From Flavobacteriaceae bacterium (GTDB lineage Bacteria; Bacteroidota; Bacteroidia; Flavobacteriales; Flavobacteriaceae), in assembly GCA_023700885.1 (NCBI GenBank), contig JAMPYA010000063.1:1-10395 (forward strand): a stretch of 10,395 nucleotides of DNA. Direction: 5' to 3'. A model generated the notes under the pieces. The model saw only the letters and a list, made by a program, of their open reading frames with translations. It did no database searches and was not told where the DNA came from. Both the position numbers and the translations under genes were made by a program. Positions 1 through 7,880 of this stretch are shown here, piece by piece (position 1 is the stretch's first letter; the number at the start of each line of letters is the position of its first letter).

Positions 1-66
1 GAAACAGTAGCCTTACATACAACAAGTTACACTGCAAAATACCTAAAAAAAGAACTTGATTTATAA
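1..66 (+). CDS. uvrA: C-terminal end of upstream gene, probably excinuclease ABC subunit UvrA (partial)
   Basis: Frame 1 is open from the window edge to TAA at 64-66 and encodes 21 residues, including SYTAKYLKKELDL at the C-terminus. UvrA proteins typically end in a segment of the form 'PE-x-VA...SYT-x-xYLK', and the visible E-T-V-A followed by S-Y-T-x-K-Y-L-K fits this. UvrA is the DNA-damage recognition ATPase of nucleotide excision repair. From memory, a LOG-family gene directly after uvrA is a recurrent arrangement in Bacteroidota, which supports the call. Only the tail is present, so none of the ATPase or zinc-binding motifs can be checked. Only 38 bases separate it from the next gene and no terminator is visible between them, so co-transcription is possible. 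Confidence 0.6.
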   Translation, partial: ETVALHTTSYTAKYLKKELDL

Positions 67-104
67 AATTATTCCTAACTTAGGCTTCCAAAATAAACAA
101 ATTT

Positions 105-815
105 ATGACAGAAAACGACCGAAAAATACGTGAAAAGTTAAAACATAAAACTTGGAATGAAATCAAGACCAACGACTCTTGGGCTATTTTCAAAATTATG
201 TCAGAATTTGTATATGGCTATGAGAATATGAGTAGAATTGGCCCTTGTGTTACCATTTTTGGATCTGCAAGAACAAAAGCAGATAGTCCAAATTATATAC
301 TTGCAGAAGAAATTGCTTTTCAATTAACTCAACACGGATATGGAGTTATCACGGGTGGTGGTCCCGGAATTATGGAAGCAGGAAATAAAGGGGCACAAAG
401 AGGTAAAGGACCTTCAGTGGGTTTAAATATTGATTTACCTCATGAACAAAACTTTAATCCGTATATTGATAAAGATAAAAACCTTGAGTTTGATTATTTC
501 TTTGTTCGTAAAGTAATGTTTGTAAAATATTCTCAAGGATTTATTGCACTTCCAGGTGGATTCGGAACTTTAGATGAATTATTCGAAGCTATTACTTTAA
601 TTCAAACTGATAAAATTGGTCAGTTTCCAATTATAATGGTAGGAAAGGAATATTGGAAAGGATTAATTGACTGGATTAAAACCGTTTTATTAGAAAAATA
701 TAATAATATCAGCCCAGATGATTTAGACTTATTTATATTAGTAGATACTGCTGAAGAAGTTGTAGAACACTTAGATAAATTTTACGATAAATATGGTTTA
801 AAACCTAATTTTTAA
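105..815 (+). CDS. LOG family protein (TIGR00730), nucleotide 5'-monophosphate phosphoribohydrolase-like
   Basis: This 236-residue cytosolic Rossmann-fold protein belongs to the LOG/TIGR00730 family, often mislabelled 'lysine decarboxylase'. Characterised members cleave the N-glycosidic bond of (cytokinin) nucleoside 5'-monophosphates, releasing the base and ribose 5-phosphate. The hallmark PGGFGTLDE lies at residues 150-158 and supplies the phosphate/ribose loop and the catalytic Glu. The other conserved blocks are FGSAR (52-56), a glycine-rich VITGGGPGIMEAGNKGA stretch (81-97) and FVRK (133-136). The length is normal for the longer bacterial form, which has an extra N-terminal helix (about residues 8-45). 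The ATG at 105 follows an A/T-rich leader with no Shine-Dalgarno sequence, as is usual in this phylum. No separate promoter or following terminator is convincing, so it may be transcribed with the gene ending at 66. The substrate cannot be read from sequence; a role in purine/pyrimidine monophosphate turnover is inferred. Confidence 0.9.
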   Translation: MTENDRKIREKLKHKTWNEIKTNDSWAIFKIMSEFVYGYENMSRIGPCVTIFGSARTKADSPNYILAEEIAFQLTQHGYGVITGGGPGIMEAGNKGAQRGKGPSVGLNIDLPHEQNFNPYIDKDKNLEFDYFFVRKVMFVKYSQGFIALPGGFGTLDELFEAITLIQTDKIGQFPIIMVGKEYWKGLIDWIKTVLLEKYNNISPDDLDLFILVDTAEEVVEHLDKFYDKYGLKPNF

Positions 816-1004
816 TTTATTAACCCATTTTATAAAAATAAATTTCACAATTTAAAATTACAAACCATTAGGTGTAATTAGTTTTTGATGATCATTTTTC
901 GACAGTTTTTAACAATTGCGCCCATCGAATAATTGCAATATAATTTCATCCAAAAAAAGAAAAAAATACTAGTTAACTAAACCATTAAAATTTATAAATA
1001 CTAA

Positions 1005-3830
1005 TTGGAATATTTTAAACAATTTTTAACTTTCTTATTTGTTTTTATTACGACTTATCTTTTTGGGCAAAACAATGAGATACAGATAAATGTATCATTA
1101 AATACAGAAAATAATACGCTCCAAATTAAACAATTAATCACTTTTCACAATCAATCTGACACTAATTTAGACACTATTTATTTCCACAATTGGCCCAACG
1201 CATACAAAGATAAATTTACACCTTTATCTACCAGATTGATAGAAAGTTATGAGAAATCATTTCATTTTTCTTCTGAAAAAAACAGAGGCTCCTCAACAAT
1301 TGAAAATATTACATTGAATGACCTTAAAGTTGATTATTTTATTCCAAATCTGTATGCTGATGTCATCGGGATATCTTTACCTCAATCATTAGAACCTCAT
1401 CAATCCATTTCAATATATTTTAATTATTCGGTTAAAATTCCGCTCAATCGTTATACGGGTTATGGTCATCATAAAGAGAATTATTATTTGCGTTATTGGT
1501 ATTTAGTTCCAGCTATATTTACTGATAAATGGATTTTACAAAACAATTTAGATTTAGATGATTTAATGATTGATTTTACCAATTATAAAATCAATTTTAA
1601 TATTCCAAAAAATTATCATTTATACAGTGAATTAGATGAAATTCAATTAGATAACAATCAGCGTAACGAATATCAATTAGTAGGAAATTGCAGACAAGAT
1701 ATTGCCGTTAGCATTACTAAAAATGAAAATTATATCACTTTAAAAACAAAAAAAATAATTCTTAAAACTGATTTAGTTGATGGGAATTTAGCAGCTTTAA
1801 CTAAAAAAGAAGTTGCGCAAAGAGCCTTAGATTTTTTAGATGAAAATTTGGGCACTTACCCACATAATTCTATGTTGATTAACCAGGTTGAGTATGATAA
1901 AAATCCGGTTTACGGATTTAATCAGCTTCCCAGTTTTTTAAATTCTTTTTCAGAAATATTTGAATGGGATATTAAATTATTTAAATCACTTTCTAGAAAA
2001 TATTTGGAGAACACGTTTAATTATCAAAAAAGAACTGATTATTGGTTTATTGATGGACTTCAAACTTATTTAATGATGAAGTACGTTGAAACTTACTATC
2101 CAGAGGTTAAGGCCATTGGAAATATTTCAAAGATTTGGGGATTAAAATCATTCAATATTGCTCAACTCCATTTTAATGATAAGTATGCATATTTATTACA
2201 ATTAACAACGCATGCAAATTTAGATCAATCACTAAAAACATCGGCAGATTCACTTTCTAATTTCAATCGAAAAATTATTAACAAATATAAAGCCGGATTG
2301 GGCATTAAATATTTAGATCATTTTATTTCAGATTCCATCATTGCACAAACAATTAAAGAGTTTTATCAACAAAATAAACTTCAATATATTTCTGGGAATC
2401 AGTTTTTAGCATTGCTTAAATCAAAAACTAACAAAGATATTGGCTGGTTTGAAAATGATTATTTAAACAGCAATAAGAAAATAGATTACACGCTAAAAAA
2501 AATTGAAAAACAGCAAGATTCTATAAAAGTTACCATAAAAAACAACAGCAATATTACAGTACCAATTAGACTTTACGGCTTAAATCAACAAACGATAACC
2601 TATGATAAATGGTATGAAAATATTGATTCTACCTTAACGGTTAGCATTCCTAAAAATAGATTTGATCGATTTGCGTTAAATTATGAATTTGATTATCCAG
2701 AGAATAACTTGCGCAACAATTGGAAATTCATCAACAAACGTATTATAAATAGACCTATTCAAGTACGTTTTATCAATGATGTTGATAATCCGTATTACAA
2801 TCAATTATTATTAAGTCCGGAATTTAGATACAATTACTATGATGGTTTTATTTTTGGTATTGGCTTTCATAATAAAACACTATTAAACAAGCATTTTAAA
2901 TATAAAATATTACCTAGTATTGGTACAAAAAGTAAAATCTTATCCGGTTCATTTTTAACAGAATACGATTATTTACCTAATCAATCTATTTTTAATGTTT
3001 ATAAATATAGAATTGGATTAATAGGAAGTACTTTTCAATATGCTCCGAATTTGAGTTATGAAACCTTTATACCTTATGCACTTATACAATTTAACAGAAA
3101 ATCTTTAAGAGATGTAAGCGGCAGTGCTTTAATAGCTAAATATGTGATGGTTAATAGAGAACAACCTATATCACAAACAGAAATTGTTGACTCAGAAAAA
3201 TATAATGTTTTCAGCTTAAAATACGGATATTCAAATCCAAATATTATAAATGAATTAAAATATAGTGCCAACTACCAAATATCAAACCATTTCAGTAAAG
3301 TATCATTAACAGCACAATATAGAACACTAACAGATAAACATAACAGACAATTTGATATTCGTCTTTTTGCCGGTGCTTTTATAAACAATACTGCCAATAC
3401 CAATTTTTTTGATTTTTCATTAGGTAATGCCACTGATTATTTATTTGAATATGATTATTTAGGAAGATCTGAAATTTCAGGAATTTACAGTCAACAAATT
3501 ATTATTAACGAAGGTGGATTTAAATCAAAACTACCTATTTCTACAGCAAATCAATGGATTACAACAGTCAATACCAGTATAGGAATTTGGCGTTGGGTTG
3601 AAGTTTATAATGATATCGGATTTGTTAAAAACAGCAATCATGCTCCTTATTTTGCTCATGAAAATGGAATTAGACTCAATTTTGTAAATAATTATTTTGA
3701 ATTGTATTTTCCGGTTCATTCTAACAACGGATGGGAAATTTCACAACCAAATTATCCTACTAAAATTAGGTTTGTATTTACCACCAATTTCAATTTATTA
3801 TTTAACTTTTTTAGAAGAGGCTTTTTCTAA
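1005..3830 (+). CDS. Exported M1-peptidase-like (gluzincin-fold) protein with C-terminal outer-membrane beta-barrel; predicted inactive as a zinc protease
   Basis: The product is 941 residues. Residues 1-22 form a signal peptide (hydrophobic FLTFLFVFITTYLF, then GQ|NN). Residues about 23-240 resemble the beta-sandwich N-domain of M1 aminopeptidases. Residues about 265-490 are helical, like the thermolysin-fold domain: a GAMEN-like loop falls at NPVYGFNQ (300-307) and an 'EGxAxY'-like segment at YWFIDGLQTY (346-355). Where HExxH should stand there is SLSRKYLEN (328-336), and no HExxH occurs anywhere, so the zinc site seems lost. A short beta region (about 495-565) precedes about 340 residues of alternating aromatic/polar strands ending in FFRRGFF, as expected of an outer-membrane barrel with a terminal Phe. 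The start must be TTG: an in-frame TAA lies immediately upstream (1002-1004) and no ATG or GTG occurs before or within the signal peptide. The function is unknown; surface binding or a scaffold role is inferred. The domain call rests on motif reading and not on an alignment. Confidence 0.75.
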   Translation: MEYFKQFLTFLFVFITTYLFGQNNEIQINVSLNTENNTLQIKQLITFHNQSDTNLDTIYFHNWPNAYKDKFTPLSTRLIESYEKSFHFSSEKNRGSSTIENITLNDLKVDYFIPNLYADVIGISLPQSLEPHQSISIYFNYSVKIPLNRYTGYGHHKENYYLRYWYLVPAIFTDKWILQNNLDLDDLMIDFTNYKINFNIPKNYHLYSELDEIQLDNNQRNEYQLVGNCRQDIAVSITKNENYITLKTKKIILKTDLVDGNLAALTKKEVAQRALDFLDENLGTYPHNSMLINQVEYDKNPVYGFNQLPSFLNSFSEIFEWDIKLFKSLSRKYLENTFNYQKRTDYWFIDGLQTYLMMKYVETYYPEVKAIGNISKIWGLKSFNIAQLHFNDKYAYLLQLTTHANLDQSLKTSADSLSNFNRKIINKYKAGLGIKYLDHFISDSIIAQTIKEFYQQNKLQYISGNQFLALLKSKTNKDIGWFENDYLNSNKKIDYTLKKIEKQQDSIKVTIKNNSNITVPIRLYGLNQQTITYDKWYENIDSTLTVSIPKNRFDRFALNYEFDYPENNLRNNWKFINKRIINRPIQVRFINDVDNPYYNQLLLSPEFRYNYYDGFIFGIGFHNKTLLNKHFKYKILPSIGTKSKILSGSFLTEYDYLPNQSIFNVYKYRIGLIGSTFQYAPNLSYETFIPYALIQFNRKSLRDVSGSALIAKYVMVNREQPISQTEIVDSEKYNVFSLKYGYSNPNIINELKYSANYQISNHFSKVSLTAQYRTLTDKHNRQFDIRLFAGAFINNTANTNFFDFSLGNATDYLFEYDYLGRSEISGIYSQQIIINEGGFKSKLPISTANQWITTVNTSIGIWRWVEVYNDIGFVKNSNHAPYFAHENGIRLNFVNNYFELYFPVHSNNGWEISQPNYPTKIRFVFTTNFNLLFNFFRRGFF

Positions 3831-3921
3831 AAATTCGTTTTAACACACTTTTTATCAAATTGATATTATATTCTAATTGTTTTCCATATTATTTATTTAT
3901 CTTAATATAAAATATAACAAT

Positions 3922-3951
3922 TTTGATGTATCTATAAATGAAGTACCTTTG
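3922..3951 (+). promoter_or_regulatory. Bacteroidota sigma-A promoter of the fused E1 gene
   Basis: TTTG at 3922-3925 is followed after 18 bases by TACCTTTG at 3944-3951, an exact match to the Bacteroidota -7 consensus TAnnTTTG at the expected spacing. Transcription should begin near 3957-3960, leaving a very short A/T-rich leader of about 12-15 bases before the ATG at 3972. There is no Shine-Dalgarno sequence. Confidence 0.75.
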
Positions 3952-3971
3952 CAATATAAAAATTTGATAAT

Positions 3972-6422
3972 ATGTCAGTAAAAAACAACTCTTTAACTTC
4001 TGAGAAAATCTCGTTTCAAGATTTTAAAAATGAAGTTTTAAACGATTATAAAACCGCTGTAATTTCTCGTGAGTGTAGTGTATTAGGCAGAAAAGAAGTA
4101 TTAACCGGAAAAGCTAAATTCGGAATTTTCGGTGGCGGAAAAGAAATACCTCAATTAGCTATGGCTAAATCATTCAAAAAAGGAGATTTTAGAGCAGGTT
4201 ATTACAGAGATCAGACTTTTATGATGGCCATCGGAGAATTAACACCTCTTCAGTTTTTTGCTGCATTATATGCTCATGCTGATATTGAATTTGAACCAGC
4301 ATCTACCGGAAGACAAATGAATAACCATTTTGGAACCCATTTTTTAAATGAAGATGGTAGTTGGAAAAAATTGACAGAATTAAATAACATCACTTCAGAT
4401 ATTTCTTGTACTGCAGGTCAAATGCCAAGGTTACTTGGACTGGCTTATGCTTCTAAAATGTACAGAAATTATGATTTAATAAATAACCGAACCAATTTTA
4501 CCAATAACGGAAATGAAGTTGCTTGGGGAACTATTGGAAATGCTTCTACTAGTGAAGGTCACTTTTTTGAAACCTTTAATGCGGCAGGAGTTTTACAAGT
4601 TCCTATGATTATTAGTGTTTGGGATGATGCTTACGGAATTTCTGTTCCTGCAAAATATCAAACAACTAAAGAAAATATTTCTGAAATTCTGAAAGGTTTC
4701 CAAAGAGATGAAAAAGGTGCAGGATATGAGTTATTCAGAGTTAAAGGATGGGATTATATGCAATTAATAGAAACTTACGAAAAAGCTTCTAAAATTGCTC
4801 GTGAAGAACATGTTCCAGTACTAATTCATGTGGAAGATTTGACACAAGCTATGGGGCATTCAACATCGGGTTCGCATGAACGATACAAAACAAATGAACG
4901 ATTAGCTTGGGAAGATGAAATAGATTGTATTAAACAAATGCGTAATTGGATGCTTCAATTGGAATTTCCATTAAAAGATGGAAAAACCACTAAATTTGCA
5001 ACAGAAGAAGAGATCGCTAAAATAGATGAAGAAGCTAAAAACATTGTTAAAGAAGCAAAAAATGAAGCTAGAAACAATTTTCTTAATCCAATTAGAGCAG
5101 AACAAAAAGAACTTGTTTTATTATTAACTGAAGTTGCTAAACAAAGTAAAAATCAAAATGAAATAACAAAAATAATTCAAATTTTAGCTTCCATAAAAGA
5201 TCCTGAACGTAAGAATTTAATTAGTACAGCTCGTAAAATTACCCGCTTAATAAGTAGTGAAGATTTTTCATCAAAGAATACGCTTCAAAACTGGATAGTT
5301 AATTTTAAAGAAAAATATCAACATTTATACAGTGCTCATTTTCAAAATGATTTTGATTCTAAAGCAACCAATATCAAAGAAATTAAACCAATTTACAATG
5401 ACAATGACACTCCACAAAGCGCCTATGTTGTTCTAAAAAGTAACTTTGATGCCATTTTAAGCAAACATGATGATGTGTTTATTTTTGGTGAAGATTCAGG
5501 TAATATTGGCGATGTAAATCAAGGTTTAGTCGGTTTACAAGAAAAATATTCTGAATTAAGAGTTACCGATACTGGGATTCGTGAAACCACTATTATCGGA
5601 CAAGGAATTGGAATGGCTATGCGCGGTTTAAGACCTATTGCAGAAATTCAATACTTAGATTATGCTTTATATGCACTACAAGTAATGAGTGATGATTTAG
5701 CAACCTTGCGTTACCGTTCTGGAGGAAGACAAAAAGCACCTTTAATTGTTCGTACACGTGGTCATAGGTTAGAAGGGATTTGGCATTCAGGATCTCCAAT
5801 GGGTGGAATGATACATTTATTAAGAGGAATGCATGTTTTAGTACCTAGAAATATGACCAAAGCCGCAGGTTTTTATAATACTTTATTAGAAAGTGATGAA
5901 CCGGCAATGGTTGTTGAAAATCTAAACGGATATAGACTTAAAGAAAAAATGCCTTTAAATCTTGGAGAATTTAGAACTCCAATCGGAGTGGTAGAAACCA
6001 TTAGACAAGGAAAAGATATTACCGTTGTTTCCTACGGATCTACACTTAGAATTGTTGAACAAGCAGTAGAAGAATTAGCAGCTAACGGAATTGATGTTGA
6101 ATTAATTGATATTCAAAGTTTATTACCCTTTGATATCAATCATGATATATCTAAAAGTATTCAAAAAACTAATCGTTTATTAGTAGTAGACGAAGATGTC
6201 CCTGGAGGAGCTTCATCTTATATACTTCAACAAATAATAGAAGTTCAAAACGCATATCAATACCTTGATAGTAAGCCAGCTACTTTAACGGCTCAACCTC
6301 ATAGAGCTGCTTATGGTGATGATGGCGATTATTTTTCAAAACCTAATGCAGAAGATATTTTCGAAAAGGTTTATGAAATCATGCGAGAGGCGAATCCAAC
6401 AAAATTCAAAAAATTGTATTAA
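3972..6422 (+). CDS. 2-oxoacid dehydrogenase E1 component, fused alpha and beta subunits (branched-chain / 2-oxoisovalerate type)
   Basis: This 816-residue TPP enzyme performs decarboxylation and reductive acylation of a 2-oxoacid onto the lipoyl group of E2, within an NAD-linked dehydrogenase complex. The alpha half spans about residues 20-320. It has the TPP/Mg motif GNASTSEG (189-196) continuing to VWDDAYGISVP (216-226), and a loop with GHSTSGSHERYK (295-306) matching the 'GHHSTSDD' loop of BCKDH E1-alpha. A charged linker (about 320-475) leads to the beta half: FGEDSGNIGDVNQG (505-518), then TGIRETTIIGQGIGMAMRG, and the C-terminal transketolase domain with VVDEDVPGG. Separate E1-alpha and E1-beta are about 330-400 residues each, so this is a genuine fusion as found widely in Bacteroidota. 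Its own promoter precedes it and a strong terminator follows. E2 and E3 are not nearby. The metal motif departs from the textbook GDG...NN (see findings). The substrate (branched-chain oxoacids versus pyruvate) is inferred. Confidence 0.92.
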   Translation: MSVKNNSLTSEKISFQDFKNEVLNDYKTAVISRECSVLGRKEVLTGKAKFGIFGGGKEIPQLAMAKSFKKGDFRAGYYRDQTFMMAIGELTPLQFFAALYAHADIEFEPASTGRQMNNHFGTHFLNEDGSWKKLTELNNITSDISCTAGQMPRLLGLAYASKMYRNYDLINNRTNFTNNGNEVAWGTIGNASTSEGHFFETFNAAGVLQVPMIISVWDDAYGISVPAKYQTTKENISEILKGFQRDEKGAGYELFRVKGWDYMQLIETYEKASKIAREEHVPVLIHVEDLTQAMGHSTSGSHERYKTNERLAWEDEIDCIKQMRNWMLQLEFPLKDGKTTKFATEEEIAKIDEEAKNIVKEAKNEARNNFLNPIRAEQKELVLLLTEVAKQSKNQNEITKIIQILASIKDPERKNLISTARKITRLISSEDFSSKNTLQNWIVNFKEKYQHLYSAHFQNDFDSKATNIKEIKPIYNDNDTPQSAYVVLKSNFDAILSKHDDVFIFGEDSGNIGDVNQGLVGLQEKYSELRVTDTGIRETTIIGQGIGMAMRGLRPIAEIQYLDYALYALQVMSDDLATLRYRSGGRQKAPLIVRTRGHRLEGIWHSGSPMGGMIHLLRGMHVLVPRNMTKAAGFYNTLLESDEPAMVVENLNGYRLKEKMPLNLGEFRTPIGVVETIRQGKDITVVSYGSTLRIVEQAVEELAANGIDVELIDIQSLLPFDINHDISKSIQKTNRLLVVDEDVPGGASSYILQQIIEVQNAYQYLDSKPATLTAQPHRAAYGDDGDYFSKPNAEDIFEKVYEIMREANPTKFKKLY

Positions 6423-6426
6423 TCAC

Positions 6427-6456
6427 AAAGGCAAACGAAGGTTTGCCTTTTTTTTT
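6427..6456 (+). terminator. Strong intrinsic terminator after the E1 gene
   Basis: A perfect 10-bp stem, AAAGGCAAAC (6427-6436) with GTTTGCCTTT (6441-6450), is closed by the tetraloop GAAG and followed by an unbroken T tract to 6456. It starts 5 bases after the E1 stop codon and should insulate the ferredoxin-oxidoreductase operon from E1 transcription. Confidence 0.93.
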
Positions 6457-6472
6457 AAATATTTTGGAATCC

Positions 6473-6484
6473 GAAAACGTTTTC
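6473..6484. promoter_or_regulatory. Perfect 12-bp palindrome GAAAACGTTTTC, candidate operator of the oxidoreductase operon
   Basis: GAAAACGTTTTC is fully self-complementary. Its CpG-centred form resembles operators bound by LacI-family regulators, although no regulator is encoded here. It lies 13 bases before the -7 box TAATTTTG and covers the position where a -33 box would sit; no TTTG is found there. The same site could be used by a repressor or by an activator replacing the -33 contact. Binding is inference. Confidence 0.4.
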
Positions 6485-6497
6485 TTGAATTAATTCG

Positions 6498-6505
6498 TAA
6501 TTTTG
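6498..6505 (+). promoter_or_regulatory. -7 box of the ferredoxin-oxidoreductase operon promoter
   Basis: TAATTTTG matches TAnnTTTG exactly and lies 36 bases before the ATG at 6542, so transcription would start near 6511-6514 with a leader of about 30 bases. The upstream -33 TTTG is missing at the usual spacing; the nearest ones (TTTTG ending 6466, TTG at 6485-6487) are too far or too close. This suggests a weak or activator-dependent promoter. Confidence 0.6.
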
Positions 6506-6541
6506 CAATCGAAAATAAGAATAACTTAATAAATAAATCTT

Positions 6542-6772
6542 ATGGCGAAAGTAATTGGAGCAATTGTAGTTAACAACGAGAAATGCAAAGGGTGTGAAGT
6601 TTGTATACCTGTTTGTGGTCCCGATGTAATTAGAATGTCATCTGAAGTAAATTTAAAAGGCTATCATTATGCCTATATGGAAACTCCTCAAGCATGTACA
6701 GGCTGTACCAACTGCGGTATTGTTTGTCCTGACGGAGCAATTACTGTATACAGAATGAAAGTTGAAGACTAA
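6542..6772 (+). CDS. 2-oxoacid:ferredoxin oxidoreductase, delta (2x[4Fe-4S] ferredoxin) subunit
   Basis: This 76-residue bacterial-type ferredoxin carries two [4Fe-4S] motifs: Cys15, 18, 21, 25 (CKGCEVCIPVC) and Cys52, 55, 58, 62 (CTGCTNCGIVCP). In the full complex it takes electrons from the intramolecular path fed by the TPP subunit and passes them to a free ferredoxin. It is the first gene of a four-gene operon, 22 bases before the alpha subunit, in the order delta-alpha-beta-gamma seen in many VOR/KOR clusters. After the fourth Cys of the first motif there is Gly-Pro instead of the usual direct Pro, and about 26 residues separate the two motifs, as expected of the dedicated delta subunit rather than a free 2[4Fe-4S] ferredoxin of about 55 residues. 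The ATG at 6542 follows the terminator and the -7 box. Confidence 0.92.
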   Translation: MAKVIGAIVVNNEKCKGCEVCIPVCGPDVIRMSSEVNLKGYHYAYMETPQACTGCTNCGIVCPDGAITVYRMKVED

Positions 6773-6794
6773 TTAATAATAACACCTTATTATA

Positions 6795-7880
6795 ATGGCA
6801 GAATTAAAATTAATGAAAGGTAATGAAGCTTTAGCTGAAGCGGCTATTCGTGCCGGAGTTGATGCTTATTTTGGTTACCCAATAACCCCTCAAACAGAAA
6901 TCATTGAATATTTGATGATGGAACAACCTGAAAAAAGAACCGGAATGGTAGTTCTTCAGGCAGAAAGTGAAGTAGCAGCCATCAACATGGTTTATGGTGC
7001 TGCAGGAACCGGAAAAAGAGTACTTACCTCCTCTTCTAGTCCTGGAATGTCTTTAAAACAAGAAGGAATCTCCTATATGGCTGGCGCAGAATTACCCGCA
7101 GTTATTGTAAATGTAGTACGTGGAGGGCCTGGTTTAGGGACAATTCAACCATCGCAGGCTGATTATTTTCAATCTGTTAAAGGTGGCGGACACGGTGATT
7201 ACAAATTATATGTTTTAGCTCCAGCATCAGTTCAAGAAATGGCTGATTTTGTTGAAGACGCTTTTGAAATCGCTTTTAAATATATGGCACCGGTATTAAT
7301 TTTATCTGATGGATTAATTGGTCAAATGATGGAAAAAGTCTATTTAAAAGAACAAAAACCAAGATGGACTGAAGATGAAATCTACAAAATGCACAACAAT
7401 TGGGCTACTTTTGGCAGAAAAAACGGAAGGGAACGCAACATCATCACTTCACTTGATTTAAAATCAGAAAAAATGGAAGCGAGAGTGCACCGACTTTATA
7501 AAAAGTATGCACAAATGGAAGCAGAAGATCTTCGTTTTGAAACGATTCAATGTGATGATGCTGATTATGTTATTGTTGCTTACGGCTCTAGTGCTCGTAT
7601 CGCTCAAAAAACTGTTGATCTTGCAAGAGCAAAAGGAATAAAAGTTGGCTTATTAAGACCTATCACCCTATTCCCTTTCCCTAAAAAACAATTAATGGAA
7701 CTGACAAAACAAGTAAAAGGAATTTTAAGTGTTGAACTTAATATGGGTCAAATGGTAGAAGATGTACGTTTGGCAGTTGAACATAAAGTACCGGTAGAAC
7801 ATTTTGGAAGAACTGGAGGAATTATTCATACTCCAGAAGAAATATTAGAAGCTTTACAACAAAAATTAATCAACAACTAA
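6795..7880 (+). CDS. vorB: 2-oxoacid:ferredoxin oxidoreductase, alpha subunit (VorB/KorA-like)
   Basis: This 361-residue subunit contributes the pyrimidine-binding domain to the TPP site, plus the C-terminal transketolase-like domain. Visible blocks are GYPITPQTE (27-35), the classic PFOR/KOR domain I signature; an Ala-Glu-Ser-Glu segment (56-59) where the Glu that activates the TPP aminopyrimidine is expected; GGPGLGTIQPSQ (110-121) with GGGHGDY (130-136); and in the C-terminal domain VAYGSSARIA and LRPITLFPFP, followed by SVELNMGQM. The length is typical for the alpha chain of four-subunit enzymes. These complexes oxidise a 2-oxoacid plus CoA to acyl-CoA and CO2 with ferredoxin as acceptor. 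Databases often name this type 'VorB' (3-methyl-2-oxobutanoate), but substrate choice between 2-oxoisovalerate and 2-oxoglutarate cannot be settled by motif reading. Its stop codon overlaps the ATG of the beta subunit by one base (TAATG), consistent with translational coupling. Confidence 0.93.
   Translation: MAELKLMKGNEALAEAAIRAGVDAYFGYPITPQTEIIEYLMMEQPEKRTGMVVLQAESEVAAINMVYGAAGTGKRVLTSSSSPGMSLKQEGISYMAGAELPAVIVNVVRGGPGLGTIQPSQADYFQSVKGGGHGDYKLYVLAPASVQEMADFVEDAFEIAFKYMAPVLILSDGLIGQMMEKVYLKEQKPRWTEDEIYKMHNNWATFGRKNGRERNIITSLDLKSEKMEARVHRLYKKYAQMEAEDLRFETIQCDDADYVIVAYGSSARIAQKTVDLARAKGIKVGLLRPITLFPFPKKQLMELTKQVKGILSVELNMGQMVEDVRLAVEHKVPVEHFGRTGGIIHTPEEILEALQQKLINN

Noticed and set aside
105..815. 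Annotation as lysine decarboxylase
   Set aside because: The PGGxGTxxE motif defines the LOG phosphoribohydrolase family; PLP-binding features of a decarboxylase are absent.
879..887. TAGTTTTTG, a near match to the -7 box, upstream of the 941-residue gene
   Set aside because: The internal spacing is one base too long, no TTTG lies at the -33 distance, and it would give a leader of over 100 bases. I do not see a dependable promoter in 816-1004.
3074..3271. Minus-strand open frame inside the barrel-protein gene
   Set aside because: It lies wholly within a well-supported + strand gene, and the product has no recognisable motif. The same applies to the minus-strand frames at 3531-3719 and 9644-9847.
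3810..3831. Imperfect hairpin TTTAGAA...TTCTAAA at the end of the barrel gene
   Set aside because: It is A/T-only at its base, overlaps the stop codon and lacks a T tract, so it is not credible as a terminator.
6313..6573. Open + strand frame of 86 codons overlapping the end of the E1 gene and the start of the ferredoxin gene
   Set aside because: It runs through the intrinsic terminator, the palindrome and the -7 box, overlaps two well-supported genes in another frame, and its translation is basic and featureless.
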